A model generated the notes under the pieces. The model was not told the DNA's origin. It did no database searches and saw only the letters and a list, made by a program, of their open reading frames with translations. From Rhizobium sullae (GTDB lineage: Bacteria > Pseudomonadota > Alphaproteobacteria > Rhizobiales > Rhizobiaceae): a stretch of DNA of 64,000 bases. The first letter of the stretch is position 1. The number at the start of each line of letters is the position of its first letter. A program made the translations under genes and the position numbers. The stretch lies in NCBI RefSeq assembly GCF_025200715.1, contig NZ_CP104143.1:3358501-3422500 (forward strand), given 5' to 3'. Shown piece by piece: positions 1 to 11,211 of the stretch.

Positions 1-680
1 GCCTGAAGATCGGCGATACCGTTACTGTCAATGTGCTTGGCCGCAACCTCACTGCCAAAATTGCCAACTTGCGGAAGGTCGAGTGGGAATCGCTGTCGAT
101 CAATTTCGTCATGGTCTTCTCGCCCAATACCTTCCGTGGCGCTCCGCATGCATGGTTGGCAACGCTTACCGATCCCTCGGCGACGCCGGCCGTGGAAGCA
201 GCCATCCTCAAATCCGTGACCAATACCTACCCGACGATTACCAGCGTCCGTGTCAAAGATGCGATCGACATCGTCAACACGCTGGTCGCGCAGCTTGCGA
301 CTGCAATCCGCGCGGCCGCCTCCGTTGCGCTCATCTCCTCCATTCTGGTACTTGCCGGCGCGCTTGCCGCCGGCAACCGGGCACGAACCCACGATGCCGT
401 CGTGCTCAAGACGCTGGGCGCAACGCGAGCGATGCTGATCCGCGCCTTCAGCTACGAATATCTGATCCTAGGGATTGCAACGGCGGTCTTCGCATTGATC
501 GCCGGCGGAGCCGCGGCCTGGTTCATCGTCAGCCGAGTCATGCGGATACCTTCGACGTTCCTGCCGGATGTCGCTGGCCTTACGCTGATCACCGCTCTGG
601 TCCTGACCGTTGGCATCGGGCTGATCGGCACTTGGCGCATTCTCGGCCAGAAGGCAGCACCCGTTTTGCGCGAACTCTGA
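1..680 (+). CDS. FtsX-like ABC transporter permease, C-terminal part (5' truncated by window edge)
   Basis: The frame is open from the first bases and reads L-K-I-G-D-T-V-T-V upstream of the first in-window start-like codon, so the gene begins outside the window. The visible ~225 residues hold a periplasmic stretch and then three hydrophobic segments (around A-A-S-V-A-L-I-S-S-I-L-V-L-A-G, Y-L-I-L-G-I-A-T-A-V-F-A-L-I-A and L-T-L-I-T-A-L-V-L-T-V-G), the layout of the FtsX/MacB-type permease C-terminus. By family this would be the YbbP-type permease of an ABC transporter whose ATPase (YbbA type) should lie upstream. The substrate cannot be deduced. It ends 180 bp before the BI-1 gene, which has its own promoter and leader. 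Confidence 0.8.
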   Translation, partial: LKIGDTVTVNVLGRNLTAKIANLRKVEWESLSINFVMVFSPNTFRGAPHAWLATLTDPSATPAVEAAILKSVTNTYPTITSVRVKDAIDIVNTLVAQLATAIRAAASVALISSILVLAGALAAGNRARTHDAVVLKTLGATRAMLIRAFSYEYLILGIATAVFALIAGGAAAWFIVSRVMRIPSTFLPDVAGLTLITALVLTVGIGLIGTWRILGQKAAPVLREL

Positions 681-743
681 ATCGGCGGCAGATAAAATCC
701 CTTCACCTTACGGCGATTTAACCCGATCGCGGGTTGCAAGGGC

Positions 744-773
744 CTTGTTTGCAAAGGGCGAAAGGCTCATATT
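744..773 (+). promoter_or_regulatory. Candidate sigma70 promoter of the BI-1 gene
   Basis: CTTGTT at 744-749 and CATATT at 768-773 are separated by 18 bp and resemble the rhizobial housekeeping consensus (CTTGAC / CTATAT). The site sits just upstream of the structured leader, so transcription would start near 780 and include all of it. This rests on motif reading only. Confidence 0.45.
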
Positions 774-784
774 GTCGCTAGGCA

Positions 785-850
785 TGCTGGAGCTCCGCAG
801 CGGCGCCCGGGTCGTATAGCCCGACACCGTATTCCCATCGGAGCTTTTAA
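785..850 (+). ncRNA. ybhL-type leader RNA
   Basis: A 7-bp stem AGCTCCG (791-797) / CGGAGCT (839-845) closes a domain that contains an inner hairpin CGGG (808-811) / CCCG (820-823). The outer stem ends just upstream of the GAGGAA Shine-Dalgarno of the BI-1 gene at 860. A conserved structured element of unknown function, the ybhL leader, is known upstream of BI-1 (YbhL) genes in alphaproteobacteria, and both position and architecture fit. The assignment is from memory of that family, not from a covariance search. Placement next to the ribosome binding site suggests control of translation. Confidence 0.7.
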
Positions 851-859
851 GAGGAAACT

Positions 860-1588
860 ATGGCCGACCTTCGTAACTACCAAAGCCGCGCACAAACTGG
901 CGAGATGATCGACCAAGGACTGCGCTCCTATATGCTCAAGGTCTACAACCTGATGGCGCTGGGGCTGGCGATCACGGGTGTAGCGGCATTTCTATCATTC
1001 CAGCTCGCTTTTGCCGACGGTCAATTGACCGCCTTCGGCCAGGCGATCTATGTGAGCCCGCTGAAGTGGGTCGTGATCCTTGCCCCGTTGGCTCTGGTGT
1101 TTTTCCTGAGCTTCCGGATCGGCCGCATGAGTGTCGCCGCCGCCCAGACGACTTTCTGGGTCTATGCCGCACTCGTCGGCCTTTCGCTGTCGTCAATCCT
1201 GCTGATCTACACGGGCCAGAGCGTCGTTCAAACGTTCTTCATCACCGCCGCCTCCTTTGGCGCGCTGTCGCTTTACGGTTACTCGACAAAACGTGACCTC
1301 TCGGCAATGGGCTCGTTCCTGATCATGGGCCTCTTCGGTCTGATCATCGCCTCGCTGGTGAACATTTTCCTGGCCTCTTCCGCGATGCAGTTCGCGATCT
1401 CCGTGATCGGCGTTCTGATCTTCGCAGGCCTTACAGCCTACGATACGCAGCGGATCAAGGAAATGTACTTCGAAGCCGATGACGTTGCCGTCGCCGGCCG
1501 CAAGGCGATCATAGGCGCGCTGACGCTCTATCTCGACTTTATCAACCTCTTCATGTTCCTGCTGCAGTTCCTCGGTAACCGCAGGTAA
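860..1588 (+). CDS. Bax inhibitor-1 / YccA family inner membrane protein
   Basis: The 242-residue protein has a soluble N-terminus (M-A-D-L-R-N-Y-Q-S-R) followed by about seven hydrophobic segments from residue 28 to the end, the BI-1/TMBIM architecture. The family's C-terminal signature around A-Y-D-T-Q-R-I-K-E-M is present; in characterised members the Asp residues near here take part in pH-sensitive cation leak. The ATG follows GAGGAAACT. Upstream are a promoter and a ybhL-type leader, and a strong terminator follows, so it is a single-gene transcript. The family is clear; the physiological role in bacteria is not settled. Confidence 0.92.
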   Translation: MADLRNYQSRAQTGEMIDQGLRSYMLKVYNLMALGLAITGVAAFLSFQLAFADGQLTAFGQAIYVSPLKWVVILAPLALVFFLSFRIGRMSVAAAQTTFWVYAALVGLSLSSILLIYTGQSVVQTFFITAASFGALSLYGYSTKRDLSAMGSFLIMGLFGLIIASLVNIFLASSAMQFAISVIGVLIFAGLTAYDTQRIKEMYFEADDVAVAGRKAIIGALTLYLDFINLFMFLLQFLGNRR

Positions 1589-1605
1589 GGGGACAGCATC
1601 ACCGG

Positions 1606-1631
1606 AAAAGGCGGCTCCGGCCGCCTTTTTT
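1606..1631 (+). terminator. Rho-independent terminator after the BI-1 gene
   Basis: GGCGGC (1610-1615) pairs with GCCGCC (1620-1625) around a TCCG tetraloop. The stem is extended by AAAA/TTTT and followed by a T run. Confidence 0.9.
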
Positions 1632-1691
1632 ATTGCGCGTTGAGCGATGGAGTGTTTTCTAAAGACTATTCATCAATAGTCGGCCGACTCA

Positions 1692-2249
1692 ATGCCCTTC
1701 TCCCTTCGTGACGCCACTCCTTCCGACCTTCCCGCAATCACGGAAATCTATCGCGAATCAGTCCTCAATGGCGTCGCCAGCTACGAGATCATCCCGCCTT
1801 CGGAATCCGAGATGGCTTCTCGCTTCTCCGCGAATACCGGCCTCGGGTATCCCTATGTCGCTGCGGTTGATGAGAATGGGACCCTGCTTGGCTATGCCTA
1901 CGCCTCCGCCTTCCGCACCCGACCTGCCTATCGCTGGATCGTGGAGGATTCAATCTATCTCGCGCCTGCAGCGCGCGGCCTTGGCATCGGTCGGGCACTG
2001 CTCACAGCGCTGATTTCGCGCTGCACGGAATTCGGCTTCCGCCAGATGATAGCCGTCATTGGCGGCGCTCATCCTGCTTCGATCGCGCTTCATCGCACGT
2101 TGGGCTTTGAAGATACGGGTCTGCTGAAAGGTGCCGGATACAAACACGGGCGCTGGCTTGACACGATGATCATGCAGCGGCCGCTCGGCGATGGCAAAGA
2201 CAGCGATCCTAATCCGTCGGTCTATCCCGGCACGCTGTTCAAGGGCTGA
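1692..2249 (+). CDS. GNAT family N-acetyltransferase, phosphinothricin acetyltransferase-like
   Basis: The 185-residue protein fits the PAT/MddA (YncA-like) subgroup of GNAT enzymes: the start R-D-A-T-P-S-D-L-P-A-I-T-E-I-Y, the acetyl-CoA pyrophosphate loop R-G-L-G-I-G-R-A-L-L near residue 95, and the late A-S-I-A-L-H-R-T-L-G-F-E block. By family it would acetylate the amino group of a small molecule such as phosphinothricin or methionine sulfoximine. The true substrate is unknown. It is followed convergently by the DUF2794 gene, 5 bp away. Confidence 0.85.
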   Translation: MPFSLRDATPSDLPAITEIYRESVLNGVASYEIIPPSESEMASRFSANTGLGYPYVAAVDENGTLLGYAYASAFRTRPAYRWIVEDSIYLAPAARGLGIGRALLTALISRCTEFGFRQMIAVIGGAHPASIALHRTLGFEDTGLLKGAGYKHGRWLDTMIMQRPLGDGKDSDPNPSVYPGTLFKG

Positions 2250-2254
2250 TGCCT

Positions 2255-2656
2255 TCACTTCTCGACGAGTTTGAACACCTTGTTGAAGACTTTCAGCACC
2301 TGCTGGAGGTCATGGCCGCGCTTCAGGATCATGCCGTTTGAATTGACCACGGAATAGGCGCCTTGCTTGGTGGCAAGCCTCGGATCCTTCTCGATGCGGA
2401 AAAGCGGCATCTCGCCTGAACGTTTGAACACGGCGAAGATCGCCTTCTCCTTCAAATGGTCGATGGCGTAGTCTTTCCATTCGCCTTCGCCGACCATCCT
2501 TCCGTAGATCCACAGAATCGCATCCAGCTCGCGGCGATGAAACGTCACCGGCGGCGGATCCTTGCTTTGCTTGTACTCTTTTAAATCGACGACGACCGAG
2601 GAACTACTACTGGCGGAACGGGCGTCGCCATGCCGCAAATCCGGCTGATCTGTCAT
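2255..2656 (-). CDS. DUF2794 domain-containing protein
   Basis: This 133-residue protein has a low-complexity Ser-rich N-terminus (residues 16-21) and a compact domain with F-H-R-R-E-L-D-A-I-L-W-I-Y-G-R-M-V and E-W-K-D-Y-A-I-D, matching the alphaproteobacterial DUF2794 family. No catalytic motif is evident and the function is unknown. The ATG is preceded by GGGAGACTG, a good ribosome binding site. Confidence 0.85.
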   Translation of the reverse strand: MTDQPDLRHGDARSASSSSSVVVDLKEYKQSKDPPPVTFHRRELDAILWIYGRMVGEGEWKDYAIDHLKEKAIFAVFKRSGEMPLFRIEKDPRLATKQGAYSVVNSNGMILKRGHDLQQVLKVFNKVFKLVEK

Positions 2657-2821
2657 CAGTCTCCCAAGCCTCCGCTTATGACAGGAGAACGACAGTTTGC
2701 CCGAGCCACATCAAATTGCAAGTGCGGCCAACCATCACATTAAACATATGCTATGCAATCTCCCAAGCGCCGCATTTCAGTCAAAACAGCGCCTCATTTC
2801 CGGGGGAAGTTCGCTCACTGA

Positions 2822-2841
2822 TTTGGCGCCAGCGCGCCAAA
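2822..2841. repeat. Short perfect hairpin in the DUF2794/DUF1223 intergenic region
   Basis: TTTGGCGC (2822-2829) and GCGCCAAA (2834-2841) form an 8-bp palindrome with a 4-nt loop and no T tract. It lies in the 277-bp gap (2657-2933) upstream of the leftward DUF2794 gene. I see no convincing gene in the rest of the gap. Confidence 0.4.
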
Positions 2842-2933
2842 GGGCCCGGCTGAGCGTATCGACCTTAACCCCAGCCCCGAATACGATCAGCCGGGCCGCC
2901 TCATTTCCGTCCGCGTCGAAGCGGTGAAACCGG

Positions 2934-3674
2934 TCAGATATTCTTGCCTGCCATGACGATTGTTGCGCCGAGAATCGCGGCCGGATCGCCGTCCGCTGTC
3001 GCAGCCTGAAGCAGGACGGCGCACCCCTCGAGTCCTGGTTTCTGCAGAACGCTTGCGGGCAGCGTCAGGTTTGCCGACTTGCCGTCCCACATGCCGATCG
3101 TTTCGACATCGCTGACGCTGTTGAGATAGGAAATCTTCTTGCCGCTGTTTTCGCCCTTTTCGACGGTAATCGTCTTTTCCTTGTCGAAATAGACAAGAAC
3201 GACATTGGCCTTTCCTTCGCCGGCGCCGATCTTTATCTCGAGCTCGTCGCCGTGCATCTGCGCGTCCACGGGCACGGTCAAGCCTTTGCCTTCCGTCGAA
3301 AATGTATCGATCTTGCCGTTGATAGCAGAAAGGTCTGAGCCAGTCAGGTGATCGCGGCCGTTCACCATGACCTGCGGTGTATAGACATTGCTGCGGCCCA
3401 TCATCCGCGCATAACCATATTGGCGCTCGGTGTTTTCCTTCGAGCTGAACGTGTCCGTCCACCCGAGATAATTCCAGTAATCCACATGATAGGCGAGCGC
3501 GATGACATCGCCCTGGCTAACAAGCTTCCGGAAGGCAGCATCGGCGGGGGGACAAGAGGAGCATCCCTGCGAGGTGAAAAGTTCAACGACGCCTTTCGGC
3601 TTGCCATCCTCGGCATGAAGCGGCGCTGTAAGCACCATACCGGCGACCAGCGAGATCACAAAACGCGGCGACAT
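2934..3674 (-). CDS. DUF1223 domain-containing secreted thioredoxin-like protein
   Basis: The 246-residue protein begins with a signal peptide (V-I-S-L-V-A-G-M-V-L-T-A-P-L-H-A, cleavage near residue 21). A thioredoxin-fold domain follows with V-E-L-F-T-S-Q-G-C-S-S-C-P-P-A-D, the CxxC signature of DUF1223, and later Y-H-V-D-Y-W-N-Y-L-G-W and Y-T-P-Q-M/V-V-N-G. A periplasmic thiol-redox role is inferred from the fold and no partner is known. The ATG follows GAGGTTGGA. Aconitase lies upstream on the same strand, separated by a terminator. Confidence 0.88.
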   Translation of the reverse strand: MSPRFVISLVAGMVLTAPLHAEDGKPKGVVELFTSQGCSSCPPADAAFRKLVSQGDVIALAYHVDYWNYLGWTDTFSSKENTERQYGYARMMGRSNVYTPQVMVNGRDHLTGSDLSAINGKIDTFSTEGKGLTVPVDAQMHGDELEIKIGAGEGKANVVLVYFDKEKTITVEKGENSGKKISYLNSVSDVETIGMWDGKSANLTLPASVLQKPGLEGCAVLLQAATADGDPAAILGATIVMAGKNI

Positions 3675-3835
3675 TCCAACCTCTTTTCCAGAGACACGCA
3701 GCAGACCGAAAACCGCAGTCCCTGATTACGATGGTAGAGATAATCCTTCCGGCCGCAAACGGGAAGTCACGAAGGGGTGAGACGCCACCCGCCGGTATCG
3801 TCGCCGGAACACATCGGCGTGAGATGGAAACCCGC

Positions 3836-3868
3836 AAAGAAAACCGCCGGAGATTGCTTTCCGGCGGT
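3836..3868 (-). terminator. Rho-independent terminator of acnA
   Basis: On the minus strand ACCGCCGGA (3868-3860) pairs with TCCGGCGGT (3851-3843) and is followed by TTTTCTTT, about 25 bp downstream of the acnA stop codon. Confidence 0.85.
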
Positions 3869-3893
3869 CATTATATGTCATGCCTCTTAACAA

Positions 3894-6584
<2,691 letters not shown>

Positions 6585-6842
6585 GAGAGACCCCGTTCTG
6601 ATAGCCAACACAGTCGTGCGGACGCCTATGCACTAATGCACATCAGGATGCGGGTACGGCCATTTCCGCTGTCCGCACGTGGAGAGGTTCTCCATGTTCG
6701 GCGCAAGGATGAAATTCACGCCGGCCGCTGGCGTGGTTGCGGGTCTTATAGATAATTTCTAAGAAAGGTGCCAGAGAGGGCTTGGCCCATTTGGGACATT
6801 TTTTGCGTCGCGGTGACCAAAATCTTATCGAACGGAAAACCT

Positions 6843-7490
6843 ATGCATCTCGACGCCTCCAATCTCGCTGCCAGGCGGGGCGAAGACCTGATTTTCACAG
6901 ACATATCCTTTCGCCTCGACGCAGGCGAAGCGCTAGTTTTGACTGGGAAAAACGGATCGGGAAAGTCCACTTTGCTGCGTGTCGTGGCCGGTCTTTTGGC
7001 GCCCGAAAGGGGCACAGTCGAATTCACTGATTCGCGTGGTGAAACGGACCGGGATCCGCGCGAGGTCAGCCACTATCTCGGCCACCGCAATGCGATGAAA
7101 AGCGAGCTGACCGTTTCAGAAAATCTCGCCTTCTGGCAAAATTTTCTCGGCGACACGCTCGGCGCTTCAGAATTATCGATCGAAGACGCCGCCGGGGCCG
7201 TCGGCCTCTCGGGCATTACGCATCTTCCCTTCGGCTATCTCTCTGCCGGCCAGCAACGCCGCTTTGCATTCGCCAAGCTGCTCGTCGCCTACCGCCCGGT
7301 CTGGATTCTCGACGAACCGACCGCAGCGCTCGACGCAAGCGCCGACCGCTTGTTTGCCGATCTCATCGACGCCCACCGCAGAAAGGGCGGCATCGTTCTC
7401 GCCGCGACCCACCAGCCGCTCGGGCTTGAGAGTGCCCGGGAACTCAAGATGACCGGGTTTGCGAGTGTGGATCGAGGAGTTTGGGGTTGA
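6843..7490 (+). CDS. ccmA: Heme exporter ATP-binding protein CcmA
   Basis: This is the ATPase of the CcmABCD system, which releases holo-CcmE during cytochrome c maturation. The ATG at 6843 gives a 215-residue protein starting M-H-L-D-A-S-N-L-A-A-R; the frame extends upstream, but those residues do not resemble the family. It has Walker A G-K-N-G-S-G-K-S-T, the ABC signature Y-L-S-A-G-Q-Q-R-R and Walker B V-W-I-L-D-E-P-T. It starts the rightward ccm group and is followed by an unusual 181-bp spacer before ccmB. Confidence 0.95.
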   Translation: MHLDASNLAARRGEDLIFTDISFRLDAGEALVLTGKNGSGKSTLLRVVAGLLAPERGTVEFTDSRGETDRDPREVSHYLGHRNAMKSELTVSENLAFWQNFLGDTLGASELSIEDAAGAVGLSGITHLPFGYLSAGQQRRFAFAKLLVAYRPVWILDEPTAALDASADRLFADLIDAHRRKGGIVLAATHQPLGLESARELKMTGFASVDRGVWG

Positions 7491-7513
7491 TGAAGCTTAT
7501 GGCACACCGGAAC

Positions 7514-7649
7514 ACGACCCCTCCCCAACCCCTCCTCACAAGAGCGAGGGGCTTCAACACGGCATCCGCTCATATGGATCGTATCCTCGCTAATTCCGAA
7601 ATGGCCTGCTTTAGACGCCAGCCGACGCGGCAGGTTGGGGAGGGGTCGT
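7514..7649. repeat. Inverted-repeat element between ccmA and ccmB
   Basis: A perfect 17-bp inverted repeat, ACGACCCCTCCCCAACC at 7514-7530 and GGTTGGGGAGGGGTCGT at 7633-7649, encloses 102 bp. This fills most of the spacer inside what should be a tight operon. It looks like one of the mosaic palindromic intergenic repeats common in Rhizobium (RIME-like). No gene is visible in it. Confidence 0.6.
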
Positions 7650-7671
7650 CCATCCGAGGGGACATCTGCAT

Positions 7672-8331
7672 ATGACCGCCCTCTTCTTCCGCGACCTGAA
7701 GCTTTCCATCCGCGCCAGCGGCAGTGCGCTGGTTGGCGTGCTGTTTTTTCTCACCGTCGTCGCTGTCATCCCGTTCGGCGTCGGGCCAGACCTGAATCTG
7801 CTTTCGCGGATTGGCCCCGCGATCGTCTGGATTGGTGCGCTGCTTGCGGCTTTGCTCGGTCTTGACCGGCTTTTCCAAGCCGAACGCGACGACGGTTCGC
7901 TGGACCTGATGCTGATGCAGGAAACGCCGCTTGTGCTGACGGTTCTCGTTAAATGCTTCGCGCACTGGACGGCAACGAGCCTGCCGTTGGTGATTGCCTC
8001 CCCGTTCCTCGGTCTCTTCATGAATATGAACGAGATTGCGATCGGCGCGACGATGCTGACGCTCTTGGCCGGCTCGCCCGCGATCACTTTCATCGGCGCC
8101 GTCGGCGCGGCCGTCGCCGTCGCGCTTCCGCGCGGCGGGCTGCTGGTCTCGATCCTTGTTCTACCGTTGACCATTCCGGTGCTGATTTTCGGCGTAAGCG
8201 CCACCTATGCGGCCGTGGAGGATCCGGCACCTTTCCTGCCGCCCTTCCTCATTCTGATCGCATTGACGTTGTTCTTTGCAGTTATCGGTCCGGCAGCCGC
8301 AGCACTTGCGCTGCGGAACACATCGGATTGA
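7672..8331 (+). CDS. ccmB: Heme exporter permease CcmB
   Basis: This 219-residue integral membrane protein has about six hydrophobic segments and the CcmB core A-E-R-D-D-G-S-L-D-L-M-L near residue 72. It is the membrane partner of CcmA in the ATP-driven release of CcmE. It starts 22 bp after the right arm of the inverted repeat. The length is as expected for the family (about 220). Confidence 0.95.
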   Translation: MTALFFRDLKLSIRASGSALVGVLFFLTVVAVIPFGVGPDLNLLSRIGPAIVWIGALLAALLGLDRLFQAERDDGSLDLMLMQETPLVLTVLVKCFAHWTATSLPLVIASPFLGLFMNMNEIAIGATMLTLLAGSPAITFIGAVGAAVAVALPRGGLLVSILVLPLTIPVLIFGVSATYAAVEDPAPFLPPFLILIALTLFFAVIGPAAAALALRNTSD

Positions 8332-8389
8332 TCGGCTCTTTGATCACGATCAATTGCGGGAGCACTGCGTTCAAGGTAAAGAACCGTTC

Positions 8390-9151
8390 ATGAACGAAAC
8401 AAGCCTTGCCATCAGCAAATTTAGCGATCTCGCCAATCCGACGCGGTTTCTGGCGCTGGCGCAGCGCACGATCCCGTGGATGGCGGCGGCAACGGTGCTC
8501 TGTCTCATCGTCGGGCTATATCTCAGCTTCTCAACCGAAGGCGACTACCAACAGGGCGAAACCGTCCGCATCATGTATCTCCATGTGCCTTCGGCCTGGC
8601 TTGCGATGATGTGTTACACGGTGATGAGCATTTCGGCGATCGGCACCCTCGTCTGGCGCCATCCGCTGGCCGATGTCTCCGCCAAGGCGGCCGCACCGCT
8701 CGGTGCCGCGTTCACCCTCCTAGCGCTCGTCACCGGCTCTCTCTGGGGCAAGCCGATGTGGGGTACCTGGTGGGTCTGGGACGCGCGGCTGACATCCGTC
8801 TTCATCCTCTTCCTGATGTATCTCGGTCTCATTGCACTGAACCGCGCCATCGATGATCCGTCCAGGGCCGCACGTGTCACCGCGGTTCTGATTCTCGTCG
8901 GTTTCGTCAACATCCCCATCATCAAGTTTTCCGTCGACTGGTGGAACACGCTGCATCAGCCCGCAAGCGTCGTGCGTCTCGACGGCCCCGCAATCGATCC
9001 GGAATTCCTGCGGCCGCTCCTCGTGATGGCCATCGGCTTCACGCTGCTCTTCTTCACGCTGCACATTACCGCAATGCGCAACGAGATCTGGCGCCGTCGC
9101 GTTGCTGCCCAGCGCCGCCTCGCTGCCCGCATGGCAAGCCGCGAGGAATAG
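8390..9151 (+). CDS. ccmC: Heme handling protein CcmC
   Basis: The 253-residue protein has six transmembrane segments and carries the tryptophan-rich heme-handling loop [11 protein letters not shown] near residue 125, plus the conserved histidines of the CcmC family (Y-L-H-V-P-S near 64 and D-W-W-N-T-L-H near 183). It presents heme to CcmE at the periplasmic face. The ATG at 8390 is chosen because M-N-E-T-S-L-A-I starts the homologous region; the open frame upstream overlaps ccmB. Confidence 0.95.
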   Translation: MNETSLAISKFSDLANPTRFLALAQRTIPWMAAATVLCLIVGLYLSFSTEGDYQQGETVRIMYLHVPSAWLAMMCYTVMSISAIGTLVWRHPLADVSAKAAAPLGAAFTLLALVTGSLWGKPMWGTWWVWDARLTSVFILFLMYLGLIALNRAIDDPSRAARVTAVLILVGFVNIPIIKFSVDWWNTLHQPASVVRLDGPAIDPEFLRPLLVMAIGFTLLFFTLHITAMRNEIWRRRVAAQRRLAARMASREE

Positions 9152-9153
9152 CC

Positions 9154-9321
9154 ATGACGCATGCTTTTTATGTCTATAGCGCCTACGGTTTCGCAGCCTT
9201 GCTCACGATTGCCGTCACGCTTTGGGTCTGGGCCGACGGACGAGCACGGCGGAAGGAACTCGCAGTGCTCGAGGCTTCCGGTATCCGCCGCCGCTCGGCG
9301 CGCGCAAAGGATGGCGAATGA
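9154..9321 (+). CDS. ccmD: Heme exporter protein CcmD
   Basis: This is a 55-residue protein with one transmembrane helix ([13 protein letters not shown]) followed by a basic tail, typical of CcmD, which stabilises CcmE in the CcmABCD complex. It starts 2 bp after the ccmC stop and its stop overlaps the dsbE start (ATGA), indicating translational coupling. Confidence 0.93.
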   Translation: MTHAFYVYSAYGFAALLTIAVTLWVWADGRARRKELAVLEASGIRRRSARAKDGE

Positions 9322-9923
9322 GCACGCAGCAGCAGGATCAGCCGAAACCGCGTCGCTTGGCCCGTTACGCGCTGGCTCTGATCCCGCTCATGGTTTTCGG
9401 CGGCATCGCAATGACAGCTGCAAAAATGCTTTACGATCAGGATTTCCACGGCAAGAACATTTCGGAAATTCCGTCAGCACTGATCGGCACCAAGGCTCCG
9501 GCATTGAACCTGGCACCGCTCGAAGGCTCCAATCTGCCGCCTCTGACGGACATCGCGATCAAGGGAAAGCTGACGCTGGTCAACGTCTTTGCTTCCTGGT
9601 GCCTTCCCTGCCGGGAGGAGCACCCGATCCTCACGGAACTGGCAAAGGACAACCGGCTCAACATCGTGGCGATCAACTACAAGGACAAGAACGAGAGCGC
9701 ACTGCGTTTCCTCGGCGAGCTCGGAAATCCGTATGCCGCGATCGGGGTCGATCCGAATGGCAAGGCAGCGATCGACTGGGGTGTCTATGGCATCCCGGAG
9801 AGTTACCTCGTCGGCCCCGACGGCACGATCCTCTATAAGCGCGTCGGCCCCTTCGATGATGTCAGCCTCAAGGAAGGCCTCTATCCAGCGATGGAAAAGG
9901 CGCTCGGGAAACCTGTTTCCTAA
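9318..9923 (+). CDS. dsbE: Thiol:disulfide interchange protein CcmG/DsbE
   Basis: This is a membrane-anchored periplasmic thioredoxin of 201 residues that keeps apocytochrome c cysteines reduced for heme ligation. It has an N-terminal anchor ([14 protein letters not shown]) and the active site [14 protein letters not shown]-x-P-C is the CcmG form. Y-G-I-P-E-S-Y-L-V contains the cis-Pro. The start ATG overlaps the ccmD stop. The heme-lyase genes (ccmEFH) are not in the window. Confidence 0.94.
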   Translation: MSTQQQDQPKPRRLARYALALIPLMVFGGIAMTAAKMLYDQDFHGKNISEIPSALIGTKAPALNLAPLEGSNLPPLTDIAIKGKLTLVNVFASWCLPCREEHPILTELAKDNRLNIVAINYKDKNESALRFLGELGNPYAAIGVDPNGKAAIDWGVYGIPESYLVGPDGTILYKRVGPFDDVSLKEGLYPAMEKALGKPVS

Positions 9924-10507
9924 ATCGCACTCTGCCAGGTTTTGACCGCCTCGACCGGCCAAACCAGCATCAGCACGTTGAGCGTCAGGTTATCGCGGAT
10001 CATATAACCCGTGAAAATCTCGAAGAAGATCGCGATGGCAACGGTAAGCGCGACCGGCGCGCGGGCAGCGAAGAAGAACCCGGCGACCATGAAGACGGTG
10101 TCCATGGCCGAGTTCAGGATGCTGTCGCCATAGTAGTCGAGGGAGATCGTCGCCGCACGGTAACGGTCGATGATGATCGGCGAATTCTCCATCAACTCCC
10201 AGCCGGATTCGATGACTAGCGCCAGAAGCAGGCGGACGGCAATAGGTTTGCCGCGTAGCACGAGATGCGCCAGCCCATAGAACAGGAAGCCGTGAATGAT
10301 GTGGGATGGCGTGTACCAGTCCGAAAGATGCTGGGAATTGCCGCTCGAGTTGACAACGCCTTCCCACAGCTTGACATAGCCGCAGGTGCAGATCGGCGTG
10401 CGGCCCATCAGATACTCAGCAGCCATCTGGGCGATCAAAACCGCCAGGCAGGCCGCAAACCAGAAGTTCTGATGCCTCGTTCTTTCCGCCGCACTGAAAG
10501 CCGTCAC
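9920..10507 (-). CDS. DUF2585 family membrane protein
   Basis: The 195-residue protein has several hydrophobic segments and the conserved [13 protein letters not shown] block together with [11 protein letters not shown], as in the alphaproteobacterial DUF2585/UPF0314 family. Its function is unknown. It is the last gene of the leftward dapF run and overlaps the yciB stop by 4 bp; its own stop overlaps the dsbE stop convergently. Confidence 0.88.
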   Translation of the reverse strand: MTAFSAAERTRHQNFWFAACLAVLIAQMAAEYLMGRTPICTCGYVKLWEGVVNSSGNSQHLSDWYTPSHIIHGFLFYGLAHLVLRGKPIAVRLLLALVIESGWELMENSPIIIDRYRAATISLDYYGDSILNSAMDTVFMVAGFFFAARAPVALTVAIAIFFEIFTGYMIRDNLTLNVLMLVWPVEAVKTWQSAI

Positions 10508-11148
10508 TTCTCGGTCTCTCCTGCAGGAGTTATCGAATGCTTCAGGATGAGCGGCATCTGCGCCATGGTGAAAATGATAGTAATCGGCATCGTCCCCCAG
10601 ACCTTGAAGGCCACCCAGAAATCATTCGAAAAATTGCGCCAGACGACTTCGTTCAAAACTGCGAGGAACAGGAAGAAGATACCCCACCGGACCGTCAGCT
10701 TGCGCCAGCCTTCGGCGTCGAGCTGAAAGGCTGCATTGAAGACATAGCCGAGCAGAGACCTGCCGAAGGCAAGCCCCCCCAGCAGCGCGACGCCAAACAG
10801 TGCATTGACGATCGTCGGCTTCATTTTGATGAAGGTTTCGTTCTGGAGGTAGATCGAGAGCGAACCGAAGATCAGAACGACGATGCCCGACACGAAGGGC
10901 ATGATCGGCAGATGGCCGAGAACAAGCTTGGAAACAACGAGCGAGACAATCGTTGCCGCCATGAACAGCCCCGTCGCCACGAAGAGCGGCCCGCCGAGTT
11001 CGGACAAGGCAGGGAACCTCTCGACCAGCCAGGCGCCGCGCAGATTGGCGAAGAAGAAGATCATAAGCGGCCCGAGTTCCAGCACCAGCTTCAGCATCGG
11101 ATGGTGCCGGTCGGCGGCGCTGGGCGTAATATCGCTTTCAGTGGTCAT
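10504..11148 (-). CDS. Septation protein A (YciB/IspZ inner membrane protein)
   Basis: This 214-residue membrane protein has the family core [17 protein letters not shown] and [18 protein letters not shown]. YciB proteins act in envelope and septum maintenance. I chose the ATG at 11148 (M-T-T-E-S-D); another in-frame ATG at 11169 would add seven residues. It lies in the dapF-mtaB-ftsY operon direction, 63 bp after ftsY. Confidence 0.88.
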   Translation of the reverse strand: MTTESDITPSAADRHHPMLKLVLELGPLMIFFFANLRGAWLVERFPALSELGGPLFVATGLFMAATIVSLVVSKLVLGHLPIMPFVSGIVVLIFGSLSIYLQNETFIKMKPTIVNALFGVALLGGLAFGRSLLGYVFNAAFQLDAEGWRKLTVRWGIFFLFLAVLNEVVWRNFSNDFWVAFKVWGTMPITIIFTMAQMPLILKHSITPAGETEK

Positions 11149-11211
11149 GTACCCGTCAAACCTGTTCATCGTTCGCGCGGCTTGCGCGCAGTTGTCGACT
11201 TATCTGTGGCA

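Noticed and set aside
2697..2927. 76-codon ORF in the DUF2794/DUF1223 gap
   Set aside because: No ribosome binding site, no recognisable motif, and biased low-complexity composition.
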